Shown: positions 40,685 to 48,207 of the stretch, piece by piece
Position numbering within the stretch: position 1 is the first letter of the stretch
Layout of the letters: each line of letters opens with the position of its first letter
Assembly: GCA_937952975.1 (NCBI GenBank)
Contig: CALFXX010000162.1
Span: 1 to 48,628, forward strand
Source of the DNA: an uncultured Alcaligenaceae bacterium
GTDB taxonomy: Bacteria; Pseudomonadota; Gammaproteobacteria; Burkholderiales; Burkholderiaceae_B
Direction of reading: 5' to 3'
DNA length: 48,628 bases
Made by a program: the position numbers and the translations under genes
Notes under the pieces: generated by a model
The model's input: the letters and a program-made list of their open reading frames with translations, nothing else
Told to the model about the DNA's origin: nothing
The model's database searches: none

Positions 40685-42448
40685 ATGTCCAGCTCAGACG
40701 ACAAAAAAAATAGTCACTCGGTCAACCCTGCCGCCAGCGAAGATGGGATATCAAAGGGTTTAGCCAATTATGGCGATCGTGGCTTTTCATTGTTTTTGCG
40801 TAAGGCCTTTATCAAGGGCGCTGGGTTTACCGATACGGCGCTTGAGCGTCCAGTCATTGGCATTACCAACACCGGAAGCGCCTACAACCCCTGCCACGGC
40901 AATGCGCCCCAGTTGATTGAAGCGGTCAAGCGCGGCGTGATGTTGGCGGGTGGCCTGCCGATGGATTTTCCGACCATCTCGATTCACGAGAGCTTCTCGC
41001 AGCCCAACAGTATGTTTTTGCGTAACCTGATGTCGATGGATACCGAAGAGCTGCTGCGCGCACAACCGATGGATGCGGTCGTATTGATCGGTGGTTGCGA
41101 TAAAACCGTACCGGCGCAACTGATGGGGGCGGCTTCAGCAGGGTTACCTGCGGTGCAGTTGATCACGGGGTCGATGTTGACAGGATCACATCGCAGCGAG
41201 CGCGTGGGTGCCTGTACTGATTGCCGCCGTTATTGGGGTAAGTTTCGCGCCGAAGAAATTGATGCCGAAGAAATCGCCGAGGTGAACAAACAGTTAGTGG
41301 CGAGTGTCGGCACCTGTTCGGTGATGGGTACAGCCAGCACCATGGCCTGTATTGCCGAGGCCTTGGGTATGACGGTGCCAGGCGGCGCCTCGCCACCGGC
41401 CGTCACAGCAGATCGCATGCGCATCGCCGAGCAAAGCGGCACACTGGCCGTTGAGATTGCACGCAAGCGTTTAACGATTGATAAAGTGTTAACTGAGAAA
41501 GCCTTTGAAAACGCCATGCGTGTGTTGCTGGCGATCGGTGGGTCAACCAATGCGATTATTCACTTAACCGCCATCGCAGGCCGCATGGGCCTTGAAATGG
41601 ATCTTAAGGCACTCGATCGCATGGGTCGCGAAACCCCAGTGTTGCTCGATTTAAAACCTTCGGGCCAACACTACATGGAAGACTTCCACCACGCCGGTGG
41701 CATGGCAACCTTGTTGCGCGAACTTAAGCCTTTGTTGCATCTGGATGCGTTAACAATTACAGGTCGCACGCTCGGTGAAGAGATTGAAGCTGCAGGCCCA
41801 GGTTTTAAACAAGATGTGGTCAAGACCGCTAAAAATCCAATTTACCCACAGGGCGGCATTGCAGTGTTGCAAGGTAATCTGGCACCAGGTGGCGCGATTA
41901 TTAAGCAATCAGCTGCCAACCCTAAGTTGATGGAGCACGAAGGTCGTGCTGTTGTCTTTGAAAATCTTGAAGACATGGCCAACCGTATCGACTCGCCTGA
42001 TTTAGATGTGACGGTCGATGATATTTTGGTGCTTAAACATATCGGCCCCAAAGGTGCTGCGATGCCTGAGGCTGGTTACATGCCGATTCCGAAGAAATTA
42101 GCTGTGGCCGGTTGCAAAGATATTGTGCGGATCTCAGATGGTCGTATGAGTGGTACAGCGTTTGGCACAATCGTGTTGCATGTGACACCAGAATCTGCGA
42201 TCGGTGGGCCGTTGGCCTATGTGCAAAACGGTGATCGCATTCGCTTAAGTGTTGAGAACCGCGAGCTCACACTATTAGTGAGCGACGCCGAGCTTGCACG
42301 ACGTCAGGCTGAAAAGCCAGCCGTCGTGCCCACTGCACAGCGCGGCTATCGCAAACTATTTTTGCAAAGCGTGACACAAGCCGACAAGGGTGCCGACTTT
42401 GACTTCTTGATGCCGCCAATGACTGGGGTGGTGCCTAAGGTTAAGTAA
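40685..42448 (+). CDS. IlvD/Edd family dehydratase, sugar-acid (L-arabinonate) type
   Basis: This 587-residue enzyme belongs to the Fe-S dehydratases that include dihydroxy-acid dehydratase (IlvD), 6-phosphogluconate dehydratase (Edd) and pentonate dehydratases. Cluster and metal residues are seen in YNPCHGN (Cys70), IGGCDKTVPA and GACTDCRRYWGKFRA; then GTCSVMGTASTMACIAEALG, and near the end SDGRMSGTAFGTIVLHVTPE. The CxxCRRxWGKFRA segment is typical of the L-arabinonate/D-xylonate dehydratase branch rather than biosynthetic IlvD. The start at ATG 40685 gives a normal N-terminus; the upstream frame is open to 40526 but is intergenic. No sugar operon is adjacent. Confidence 0.88.
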   Translation: MSSSDDKKNSHSVNPAASEDGISKGLANYGDRGFSLFLRKAFIKGAGFTDTALERPVIGITNTGSAYNPCHGNAPQLIEAVKRGVMLAGGLPMDFPTISIHESFSQPNSMFLRNLMSMDTEELLRAQPMDAVVLIGGCDKTVPAQLMGAASAGLPAVQLITGSMLTGSHRSERVGACTDCRRYWGKFRAEEIDAEEIAEVNKQLVASVGTCSVMGTASTMACIAEALGMTVPGGASPPAVTADRMRIAEQSGTLAVEIARKRLTIDKVLTEKAFENAMRVLLAIGGSTNAIIHLTAIAGRMGLEMDLKALDRMGRETPVLLDLKPSGQHYMEDFHHAGGMATLLRELKPLLHLDALTITGRTLGEEIEAAGPGFKQDVVKTAKNPIYPQGGIAVLQGNLAPGGAIIKQSAANPKLMEHEGRAVVFENLEDMANRIDSPDLDVTVDDILVLKHIGPKGAAMPEAGYMPIPKKLAVAGCKDIVRISDGRMSGTAFGTIVLHVTPESAIGGPLAYVQNGDRIRLSVENRELTLLVSDAELARRQAEKPAVVPTAQRGYRKLFLQSVTQADKGADFDFLMPPMTGVVPKVK

Positions 42449-42524
42449 TTACTGAGGCTTGTCGAGTGGACTGAATCGTTCGATAATTCGGGCGATCAGC
42501 CATCTTTTCTAACAGGAGATCACC

Positions 42525-42806
42525 ATGCGTCTAGCACGTGAAGAATTAGCAGCCATCCATGATGCTGTTCATTCGGCCGATGCTGACGCGCAGGTTTACC
42601 TGTTTGGCTCAAGAGTTGATGACAACGCTAAAGGTGGAGATATCGATTTGTTGGTGCTGTCTAAAAAAATCAACGTGATGGCTAAGCTTCAAATCTTGGC
42701 ATCGCTGCACCAACATTTGGGCGAACGCAAAATCGATGTGGCAGTTTTTGCTGACGCTAATCGCCCTTTTGCAAAAATGGCGCTTGAGCATGGGGTGTTG
42801 TTGTGA
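42525..42806 (+). CDS. MNT-type nucleotidyltransferase domain protein
   Basis: This is a 93-residue minimal nucleotidyltransferase. The catalytic pattern GSRVDDNAKGGDIDLLVL (about residues 28-45; GSxxD plus DxD) is intact and a third acidic residue lies in KIDVAVF. AGGAG is well placed before the ATG at 42525. In MNT/HEPN (HepT/MntA) toxin-antitoxin pairs such a protein adenylylates and silences a HEPN RNase partner encoded just downstream. Here the stop overlaps a GTG start (GTGA, 42803-42806), but the downstream frame is only a fragment. Confidence 0.88.
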   Translation: MRLAREELAAIHDAVHSADADAQVYLFGSRVDDNAKGGDIDLLVLSKKINVMAKLQILASLHQHLGERKIDVAVFADANRPFAKMALEHGVLL

Positions 42807-42898
42807 GCCGCAATAAGCTCGATATGCTTAAAGAAGAGACAGACGGTCTGGCGCTAGCTGCAACCCATCTTCAATATTCTATTGCGCGTTGCACGCAC
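42803..42898 (+). pseudogene. Truncated HEPN-like partner of the MNT protein
   Basis: From the GTG at 42803 about 32 codons read MSRNKLDMLKEETDGLALAA and on to THLQYSIARCTHL, a helical start of the type found in MNT-linked HEPN proteins. From about 42899 on, the same frame is simply the antisense of the conserved C-terminus of the acyl-CoA synthetase gene, and it stops at 43024. A full HEPN protein would need roughly 100 more residues including an RxxxxH site, and none is present. I infer a deletion or rearrangement that cut the toxin gene. Confidence 0.65.
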
Positions 42899-45025
42899 TT
42901 AAGCCTCGTTAGTCACCTCAATCACCGCATCGACCGCATACGCGCCTTGCCCTTCGGGCATGGCGAGTACGGGGTTCAGATCGATGGATTGCAAGCGTGG
43001 GCCTGCAGCCACAGCAAAGGCTGATAGTTGCGACAACATTTTTGCTAGCGCTTTGATATCAACCGGTGTGCGGCCACGCGCACCAAGCAGCAGTGGTGCG
43101 CCTTTGATTGAACGAATCATGTCTTCGGCAACGTCGACACCGAAGGGGCAACGATGCAGCACCACGTCTTGCAAGATTTCGACAAAAATCCCGCCCAAGC
43201 CAAACATGGCTACAGGGCCAAACACTGGGTCACGATGAATGCCCAAAATGCATTCGACGCCGCCTTTCAATTGCTTGGCGACCAACACGCCTTCTAGCTT
43301 GGCGTTGGGGGCGGCCGTGCGACCACGTTGCATCAGTAACTCAAAACCTGCGCGTACATCAGCATCGCTTTCAATATCTAACAACACGCCACCGATTTCA
43401 GACTTGTGCAAAATATCTGGGGACACGATTTTCATCACAACCGGATAGCCGATTTTTGTCGCGGCAGCCACCGCAGCGTCGGCGGCGGTACACACCTCTT
43501 CAGGTGCAGACGCAATCCCTGCTTGCGCGAGCAAGAGTTTTGCTTGCGCTTCGCTAGGGTTATTCGCGGGCAACATAAACGGTGCAATCACTGGCGCGAC
43601 TTGCGCAGCAGGCTTTGCAAACGCGCGACCAAACTGGCCCATCGCCTCAATCGCCACGACCGCACGCGAGGGATCCTCAAACACCGCGAAGCCATCGCGC
43701 TCGTACTCGCGCACTTGCTCGCGTGACCCCATCAGTGACAAGGCAAAAATACAATTTGGATGTTTGCTGCGCGCAATGTTTAATTGCTCGCGCAGGCGCG
43801 GCGCAATACTGGGCACACAACCTGTGTAGGTAAAGAATCCCAAGACCGAGCTGTACTTACCTTCAGCGATTAACGCATCGGTAAAGGTGCTGATCAAGGT
43901 CATCTCATTTAAATACTGCGCGGTTACATCCACAGGGTTGCGTGGTGCGGCAAAAGGTAGCAGCTTGAGCAAGCGCGCTTGAGACTCAGCGGGCATCTCG
44001 GGCATCGGCAAGCCAACGGCCTCGGCTGCATCCGAAATAATCACACCGGCACCACCACTCACTGTGATCACGCCAAGCGTATTGTTTTCAGGATAAATGC
44101 CTCGCGCAGCCAAGCGTGCGATATCCAACATTTGTTCGGTGGTTTGCACGCGCACCACACCAAGCTCTTTGAGCACTGCGTCGGTGACACGATCGTCGCC
44201 TGCGATCGACGCTGTGTGCGATTGCGCGGCAGCGCTACCGACCGCGCTGCGACCGACCTTCATCATGATGACGGGCTTGCGTGCGCGACGTGCGGCTTCA
44301 AGGCCAGCGACTAAGCTGGCGGCTTCTTTGATGCCTTCTGAATACAACATGATGACTGTGGTATCTGGGTCATCCACCGCAACTTGCAACATATCGCCAA
44401 CGGTGAGGTCAGCCTCGTTACCGGTCAAGATGACGGCAGACAAACCAATATCGTTGGCAGTCGCAACCGCCATCAAGTGCGCACCGTAGGCGCCCGATTG
44501 GCTAATGATCGCTACGCCACCTGGCTTTGGAAACTCAAGCTCGCAACCAGTGGCAAACGTGCCATAAAACTTATGCACCGGGTTCATTAAGCCCAAAGAG
44601 TTTGGTCCGATGAGTCGCATGCCGTGCTCATGGGCCACGCGTACCAACTCGAGTTGGGCGGCTGCGCCTTCAGGGCCCGTTTCGGCAAAGCCCGAGCTAA
44701 ACAAGATGGCGGCCGCGCAGCCGCGCTCAGCAAGCGCACGAACCGACTCAAGCGCCGACGAGGCCGGCACAATCACAATCCCCACATCTGGGGTTTCAGG
44801 CAAGGCCGCGATTGAGGCATAACTTGGGATGCCCTGCACCGTTGCGCGATTTGGATTCACCGGAAAAATCTTGCCCTGATAGCCCTGGCTCAACATATAC
44901 GAGATGGGCCGACCGCCAATCCGCAACGGGTCGTCTGAAGCACCAATGACAGCCACCGATTGCGGCTTGAGCAACTTGAGCAAGCGCGCACGGTCATTGG
45001 GGCGAGTAAGTTTGGGGGCGGTCAT
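42899..45025 (-). CDS. Acetate-CoA ligase (ADP-forming) family protein
   Basis: This 708-residue protein joins the two halves of ADP-forming acyl-CoA synthetases: an N-terminal CoA-binding domain (PQSVAVIGASDDPLRIG, residues about 21-38), a succinyl-CoA-ligase-like domain with the phospho-histidine loop AAAQSHTASIAGDD (about residue 270), and a C-terminal ATP-grasp domain (IGYPVVMKIVSPDILHKSEIGGV, then FGPVAMFGLGGIFVEIL). It would interconvert an acyl-CoA plus ADP and phosphate with the free acid and ATP. The acyl group is unknown; many Burkholderiales paralogues act in aromatic or branched acid catabolism, and a lysine acetyltransferase domain (Pat type) is not fused. Confidence 0.9.
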   Translation of the reverse strand: MTAPKLTRPNDRARLLKLLKPQSVAVIGASDDPLRIGGRPISYMLSQGYQGKIFPVNPNRATVQGIPSYASIAALPETPDVGIVIVPASSALESVRALAERGCAAAILFSSGFAETGPEGAAAQLELVRVAHEHGMRLIGPNSLGLMNPVHKFYGTFATGCELEFPKPGGVAIISQSGAYGAHLMAVATANDIGLSAVILTGNEADLTVGDMLQVAVDDPDTTVIMLYSEGIKEAASLVAGLEAARRARKPVIMMKVGRSAVGSAAAQSHTASIAGDDRVTDAVLKELGVVRVQTTEQMLDIARLAARGIYPENNTLGVITVSGGAGVIISDAAEAVGLPMPEMPAESQARLLKLLPFAAPRNPVDVTAQYLNEMTLISTFTDALIAEGKYSSVLGFFTYTGCVPSIAPRLREQLNIARSKHPNCIFALSLMGSREQVREYERDGFAVFEDPSRAVVAIEAMGQFGRAFAKPAAQVAPVIAPFMLPANNPSEAQAKLLLAQAGIASAPEEVCTAADAAVAAATKIGYPVVMKIVSPDILHKSEIGGVLLDIESDADVRAGFELLMQRGRTAAPNAKLEGVLVAKQLKGGVECILGIHRDPVFGPVAMFGLGGIFVEILQDVVLHRCPFGVDVAEDMIRSIKGAPLLLGARGRTPVDIKALAKMLSQLSAFAVAAGPRLQSIDLNPVLAMPEGQGAYAVDAVIEVTNEA

Positions 45026-45037
45026 GGTATCGGTCTC

Positions 45038-45118
45038 CGGCGGTATGCGAGCGTTGCGTATGATCTAGCGCTACTAATAATGTTTGGTCCAGCGAAATAG
45101 CCTTGGATCATACCGCCG
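45038..45118. promoter_or_regulatory. Paired inverted repeats in the divergent ligase/hydrolase promoter region
   Basis: CGGCGGTATG (45038-45047) is an exact inverse of CATACCGCCG (45109-45118), and GTATGATC (45058-45065) is an exact inverse of GATCATAC (45106-45113). The right-hand site GATCATACCGCCG therefore matches both left sites. This looks like a set of operator half-sites for the divergent acyl-CoA ligase and hydrolase genes. GTATGATCATAC-like boxes are common for GntR-type regulators, but none is encoded in this window. Confidence 0.4.
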
Positions 45119-45225
45119 ACTAAAAACCTGTGTGTAATCCCTATCAATCTAGTCGGGTTTTCAGTACGATAGCCACTTCAAGCCCCCTCGCAAGCAAGCG
45201 AACCAACAAGATAAAGAGCCCCGCG

Positions 45226-46101
45226 ATGAACAAACCTACTCCTGAATTCGATAGCTTATTGCCCCCCCTGGCTTTAAACCGCCGTGGCTTTTTGGCCACG
45301 TCACTGGCGGGTGGTTTCACCATGGCCGCGGGCCCCGTGATGGCGCAAACGGTCATCACCACTGACAGCAACGGCCTGATCGCCGGCGAAGTCAAAATCC
45401 CCGTCGCCGATGGCACGATCCCCGCCTACCGCGCTGCGCCCGAAGGTAAAACCAACCTCGGCACAATTTTGGTCATTCAAGAAATCTTTGGTGTGCACGA
45501 GCATCTTAAGGATGTGTGCCGTCGCTTTGCAAAGTTAGGATATTTGGCCATTGCCCCCGAGATGTTTGCGCGCCAAGGCGACCCATCGAAGTACACCGAA
45601 AACGTCAAGATCAACGCCGAAATCGTGAGCAAAGTTCCTGATGCACAGGTGATGAGCGATCTCGATGCAACGGCCAAGTGGGCTGCTGCCAATGGTGGTG
45701 ATGCGAAGCGCTTGGCGATCACTGGTTTTTGCTGGGGTGGTCGCATTGTGTGGCTGTATTCGGCGCACAATCCTAATCTGAAAGCGGGCGTGGCCTGGTA
45801 TGGCCGGATGGTCGGTGATGCAGATGCCATGAAGCCCAAGCACCCTGTTGACCTGACTGGGCAAATGAGCGCGCCGGTGCTCGGCTTGTATGGTGGTGAA
45901 GATGCGGGTATCCCTGTGAGCACAATCGACACCATGAAGGCAGCGCTTGCAAATGGCTCGGCTGCAGCTAAAGCGTCAAGCTTCGTGATTTATCCCACAG
46001 CACCGCACGCCTTTCATGCTGACTATCGCCCAAGCTATCGCGCCGCCGAAGCCAAAGACGGTTGGGAAAAAGCGCAGGCTTGGTTTAAAAAGTATTTGTA
46101 A
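45226..46101 (+). CDS. Dienelactone hydrolase family protein with Tat signal
   Basis: This 291-residue alpha/beta hydrolase starts at ATG 45226. The N-terminus carries a twin-arginine signal (NRRGFLATS, Arg19-Arg20, then a hydrophobic core and cleavage near VMAQ), so the mature enzyme should be exported folded to the periplasm. The catalytic triad is Cys169 (GFCWGG), Asp226 (GGEDAG) and His261 (APHAFH), as in carboxymethylenebutenolidase, with QEIFGVHEH near residue 85. Cytoplasmic dienelactone hydrolases in chlorocatechol routes lack such a signal, so the substrate here is open. It abuts the LysR gene tail to tail. Confidence 0.92.
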   Translation: MNKPTPEFDSLLPPLALNRRGFLATSLAGGFTMAAGPVMAQTVITTDSNGLIAGEVKIPVADGTIPAYRAAPEGKTNLGTILVIQEIFGVHEHLKDVCRRFAKLGYLAIAPEMFARQGDPSKYTENVKINAEIVSKVPDAQVMSDLDATAKWAAANGGDAKRLAITGFCWGGRIVWLYSAHNPNLKAGVAWYGRMVGDADAMKPKHPVDLTGQMSAPVLGLYGGEDAGIPVSTIDTMKAALANGSAAAKASSFVIYPTAPHAFHADYRPSYRAAEAKDGWEKAQAWFKKYL

Positions 46102-47013
46102 TCAGATCGGCAAGCTGCTTGCCTGCTCTTTCAAGAGCGTGGCAAAAATTTCTGCCAGAGGCGAGCGGCTAGCGGTTTGTGGATAAATCAGCGCGTAGCG
46201 GGTGATCACTTCAGTTTTTAGTGGACGGATCACCACCTCGCTTTGTGCAAAGTAGGCGGCCGTCAGGCGGCCCACCAGGGTGATGCCGGCGCCCGCCGCA
46301 ACCAGCGCACAGGCGATTGACGAGCTGGGTGTTTCCATCAGCACATTCGCAGTTGCCCCTTCAGACTGAAAAGCATCATCAATCTGATACCGAAGATAAC
46401 TGTGCTGTGACAGTAAAATCATCCGCTCGTTATTCAGGTCTCTGCACGAAATCACTTTTTTCTTTGTCAAAGGATGTTTGGGGGGCAAGACGACCACGAC
46501 TTGTGCTGCAGGCAAGGGTTCGAAATCGATCGCCTGACGTGCCAGTGGTAGTTCGACCACACCCATATCAAATTGGCGAGTTGCTACCAAGTCTGCAATC
46601 TGGCGTGAGGGTAGGCTTTGCAAAAATACCGTGACATTGGGCCGGGTGTCTAACAGCTGCGCGACGGCGTGCGGCACCATACCTTGTGCAAGCGCCGGTA
46701 AACACGCTACGCGCAGGGCACCGGTGCGCCTGAGGCGAATGTCTTGCGCCACTTGCGCGATGCGTTCGACGCCGCTGTAAAGCGGTTCAATTTCTTTGAA
46801 AAGGGCTTCTGCCTCGGGGGTGGGGATCAGTTTGCGTCCATGCCTGACAAACAGCGCGAACCCCAGCCTAAGTTCAAGTAACCCGATGGTTCGACTCACA
46901 CCGGGTTGAGTCACATTTAACAGCTTAGCTGCCCCCACCACGCTGCCGGCGAGCATGACTGAGCGAAACGCCTCGATATGTTTAAGATTTATTTGAGCTT
47001 TCATCCATAACAT
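46102..47013 (-). CDS. LysR family transcriptional regulator
   Basis: This is a 303-residue LTTR. The N-terminal helix-turn-helix reads LKHIEAFRSVMLAGSVVGAAKLL and NVTQPGVSRTIGLLE (about residues 10-48), followed by a substrate-binding domain with FVRHGRKLIPTPEAEALF and a C-terminal effector fold of the expected length. ATG at 47013 or at 47004 are both possible. It is divergent from the ABC transporter receptor gene with a 122-base shared region, the usual arrangement for a regulator of that transporter. The NocR/OccR-type opine regulators have a similar start, so an amine or amino-acid effector is conceivable. Confidence 0.92.
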   Translation of the reverse strand: MLWMKAQINLKHIEAFRSVMLAGSVVGAAKLLNVTQPGVSRTIGLLELRLGFALFVRHGRKLIPTPEAEALFKEIEPLYSGVERIAQVAQDIRLRRTGALRVACLPALAQGMVPHAVAQLLDTRPNVTVFLQSLPSRQIADLVATRQFDMGVVELPLARQAIDFEPLPAAQVVVVLPPKHPLTKKKVISCRDLNNERMILLSQHSYLRYQIDDAFQSEGATANVLMETPSSSIACALVAAGAGITLVGRLTAAYFAQSEVVIRPLKTEVITRYALIYPQTASRSPLAEIFATLLKEQASSLPI

Positions 47014-47046
47014 TTAAGCATAAGTAGAGCCAAAAATTTACATATT

Positions 47047-47075
47047 GTTTTGTCAAAACTAGGACTAAGCTAGTT
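47047..47075. promoter_or_regulatory. Inverted repeats in the LysR/ABC divergent promoter region
   Basis: GTTTTGTCAAAAC (47047-47059) is a 5-bp palindrome around GTC. AACTAG (47057-47062) and CTAGTT (47070-47075) form a 6-bp inverted repeat with 7 bases between. These are plausible LysR-type binding sites by position, 60-90 bases before the ABC receptor gene start. Confidence 0.35.
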
Positions 47076-47135
47076 CTCAGTAGGTCAACCAAGCGTTTTG
47101 TGTCAAACGAAGTCGTTTTGAACAGGAGAACTCTA

Positions 47136-48167
47136 ATGAGTCATTTTTTTAAGTTTTTCTCTATGCTGGTATTGGTCTTATCGGTGAACAGCCAGGCCCT
47201 CGCCCAGCAAAAGTTAGTCGTTGCGGGGTATGGTGGTTCGTTTGAAGACATCATGCGCAAGGACATTTTTCCAGCGTTCGAAAAAAAGCATAGTGTCAAG
47301 ATTGATTTTGTTGCAGGTAACTCAACCAATACCGTTGCGCGTTTACAGGCGCAAAAAGGCAATCAAGAGATTGATGTTGCCATTGTGGATGATGGCCCAA
47401 TGTATCAGGCCATCGCCTTAGGCTTCTGCGCGCCGATTCAAGGCATGCCAGTTGACGATATCTATGGCACGGCGCGTTATAAAGACGACAAAGCCGTGGC
47501 CTTGGGGATTGTGGCCACGGGCATCATGTACAACAAAAAGGTTTTTGCTGAAAAGGGTTGGGCAGCGCCCACCTCGTGGGACGACCTCGCCGATCCAAAG
47601 TTTAAAAAATTGGTCGTGATCCCACCTCTCAACAATACTTACGGCTTGCATGCGGTTGTGCAGTTTGCGCGCGCCGGTGGTGGTGGCGAAAAAAATATCG
47701 ATCCAGGCTTTAAAGCATTCAAAGATAAGGTCGGCCCCAATGTGCTGGTCTACGAGCCGTCACCTGGCAAAATGACTGAGCTGTTTCAAAGTGGTCAGGC
47801 AGTCATCGGTGTTTGGGGTACGGGCCGAGTGAAGTCTTTTGCAGATACCGGTTTCCCAGTGGGTTTTGCCTATCCTAAAGAAGGTGCTTATGCCTTGTTG
47901 TCGTCGGTTTGCCCGATCGCAAAGCCCAAAGTCAATCCTTTGGCGCAAGACTTTATTCAATACTTGTTAACGCCTGAAATACAAAGCGTGATGGGTACCT
48001 CGTATGGTTATGGCCCCGTCAATAAAAAGGCTGTCATTAAAGATGATGCCAATGTGCCGTTGCCAATCGATAAGCGCGCTGCTGACTTGATCGTCGTTGA
48101 CTGGGATGTGATTAACGATAATCGCACCGCTTGGGATAAGCGTTGGACGCGTGAAATTGAGCGTTAA
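47136..48167 (+). CDS. ABC transporter substrate-binding protein (PotD/Fbp-like)
   Basis: This 343-residue periplasmic receptor starts at ATG 47136 (CAGGAG 8 bases upstream; an in-frame GTG at 47100 is less likely). The signal peptide is clear, with cleavage near SQALAQQ. The mature part shows VVAGYGGSFEDIMRKDIFPAFE, then VARLQAQKGNQEIDVAIVDDG, GIMYNKKVFAEKGWAAPTSWDDLADPKFKKLV, and ELFQSGQAVIGVWGTGR. This is the extracellular solute-binding family 1/8 seen with putrescine/spermidine- or iron-type importers. It is followed 40 bases later by the ATPase gene. Confidence 0.92.
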   Translation: MSHFFKFFSMLVLVLSVNSQALAQQKLVVAGYGGSFEDIMRKDIFPAFEKKHSVKIDFVAGNSTNTVARLQAQKGNQEIDVAIVDDGPMYQAIALGFCAPIQGMPVDDIYGTARYKDDKAVALGIVATGIMYNKKVFAEKGWAAPTSWDDLADPKFKKLVVIPPLNNTYGLHAVVQFARAGGGGEKNIDPGFKAFKDKVGPNVLVYEPSPGKMTELFQSGQAVIGVWGTGRVKSFADTGFPVGFAYPKEGAYALLSSVCPIAKPKVNPLAQDFIQYLLTPEIQSVMGTSYGYGPVNKKAVIKDDANVPLPIDKRAADLIVVDWDVINDNRTAWDKRWTREIER

Positions 48168-48207
48168 TAGTGCGGCGTTTTAATTTTATTTTTCTAAGAG
48201 CCGTGCC

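Noticed and set aside
43108..43557. 149-codon open frame antisense to the acyl-CoA ligase gene
   Set aside because: Composition follows from the codon bias of the opposite strand; no recognisable domain or start signal.
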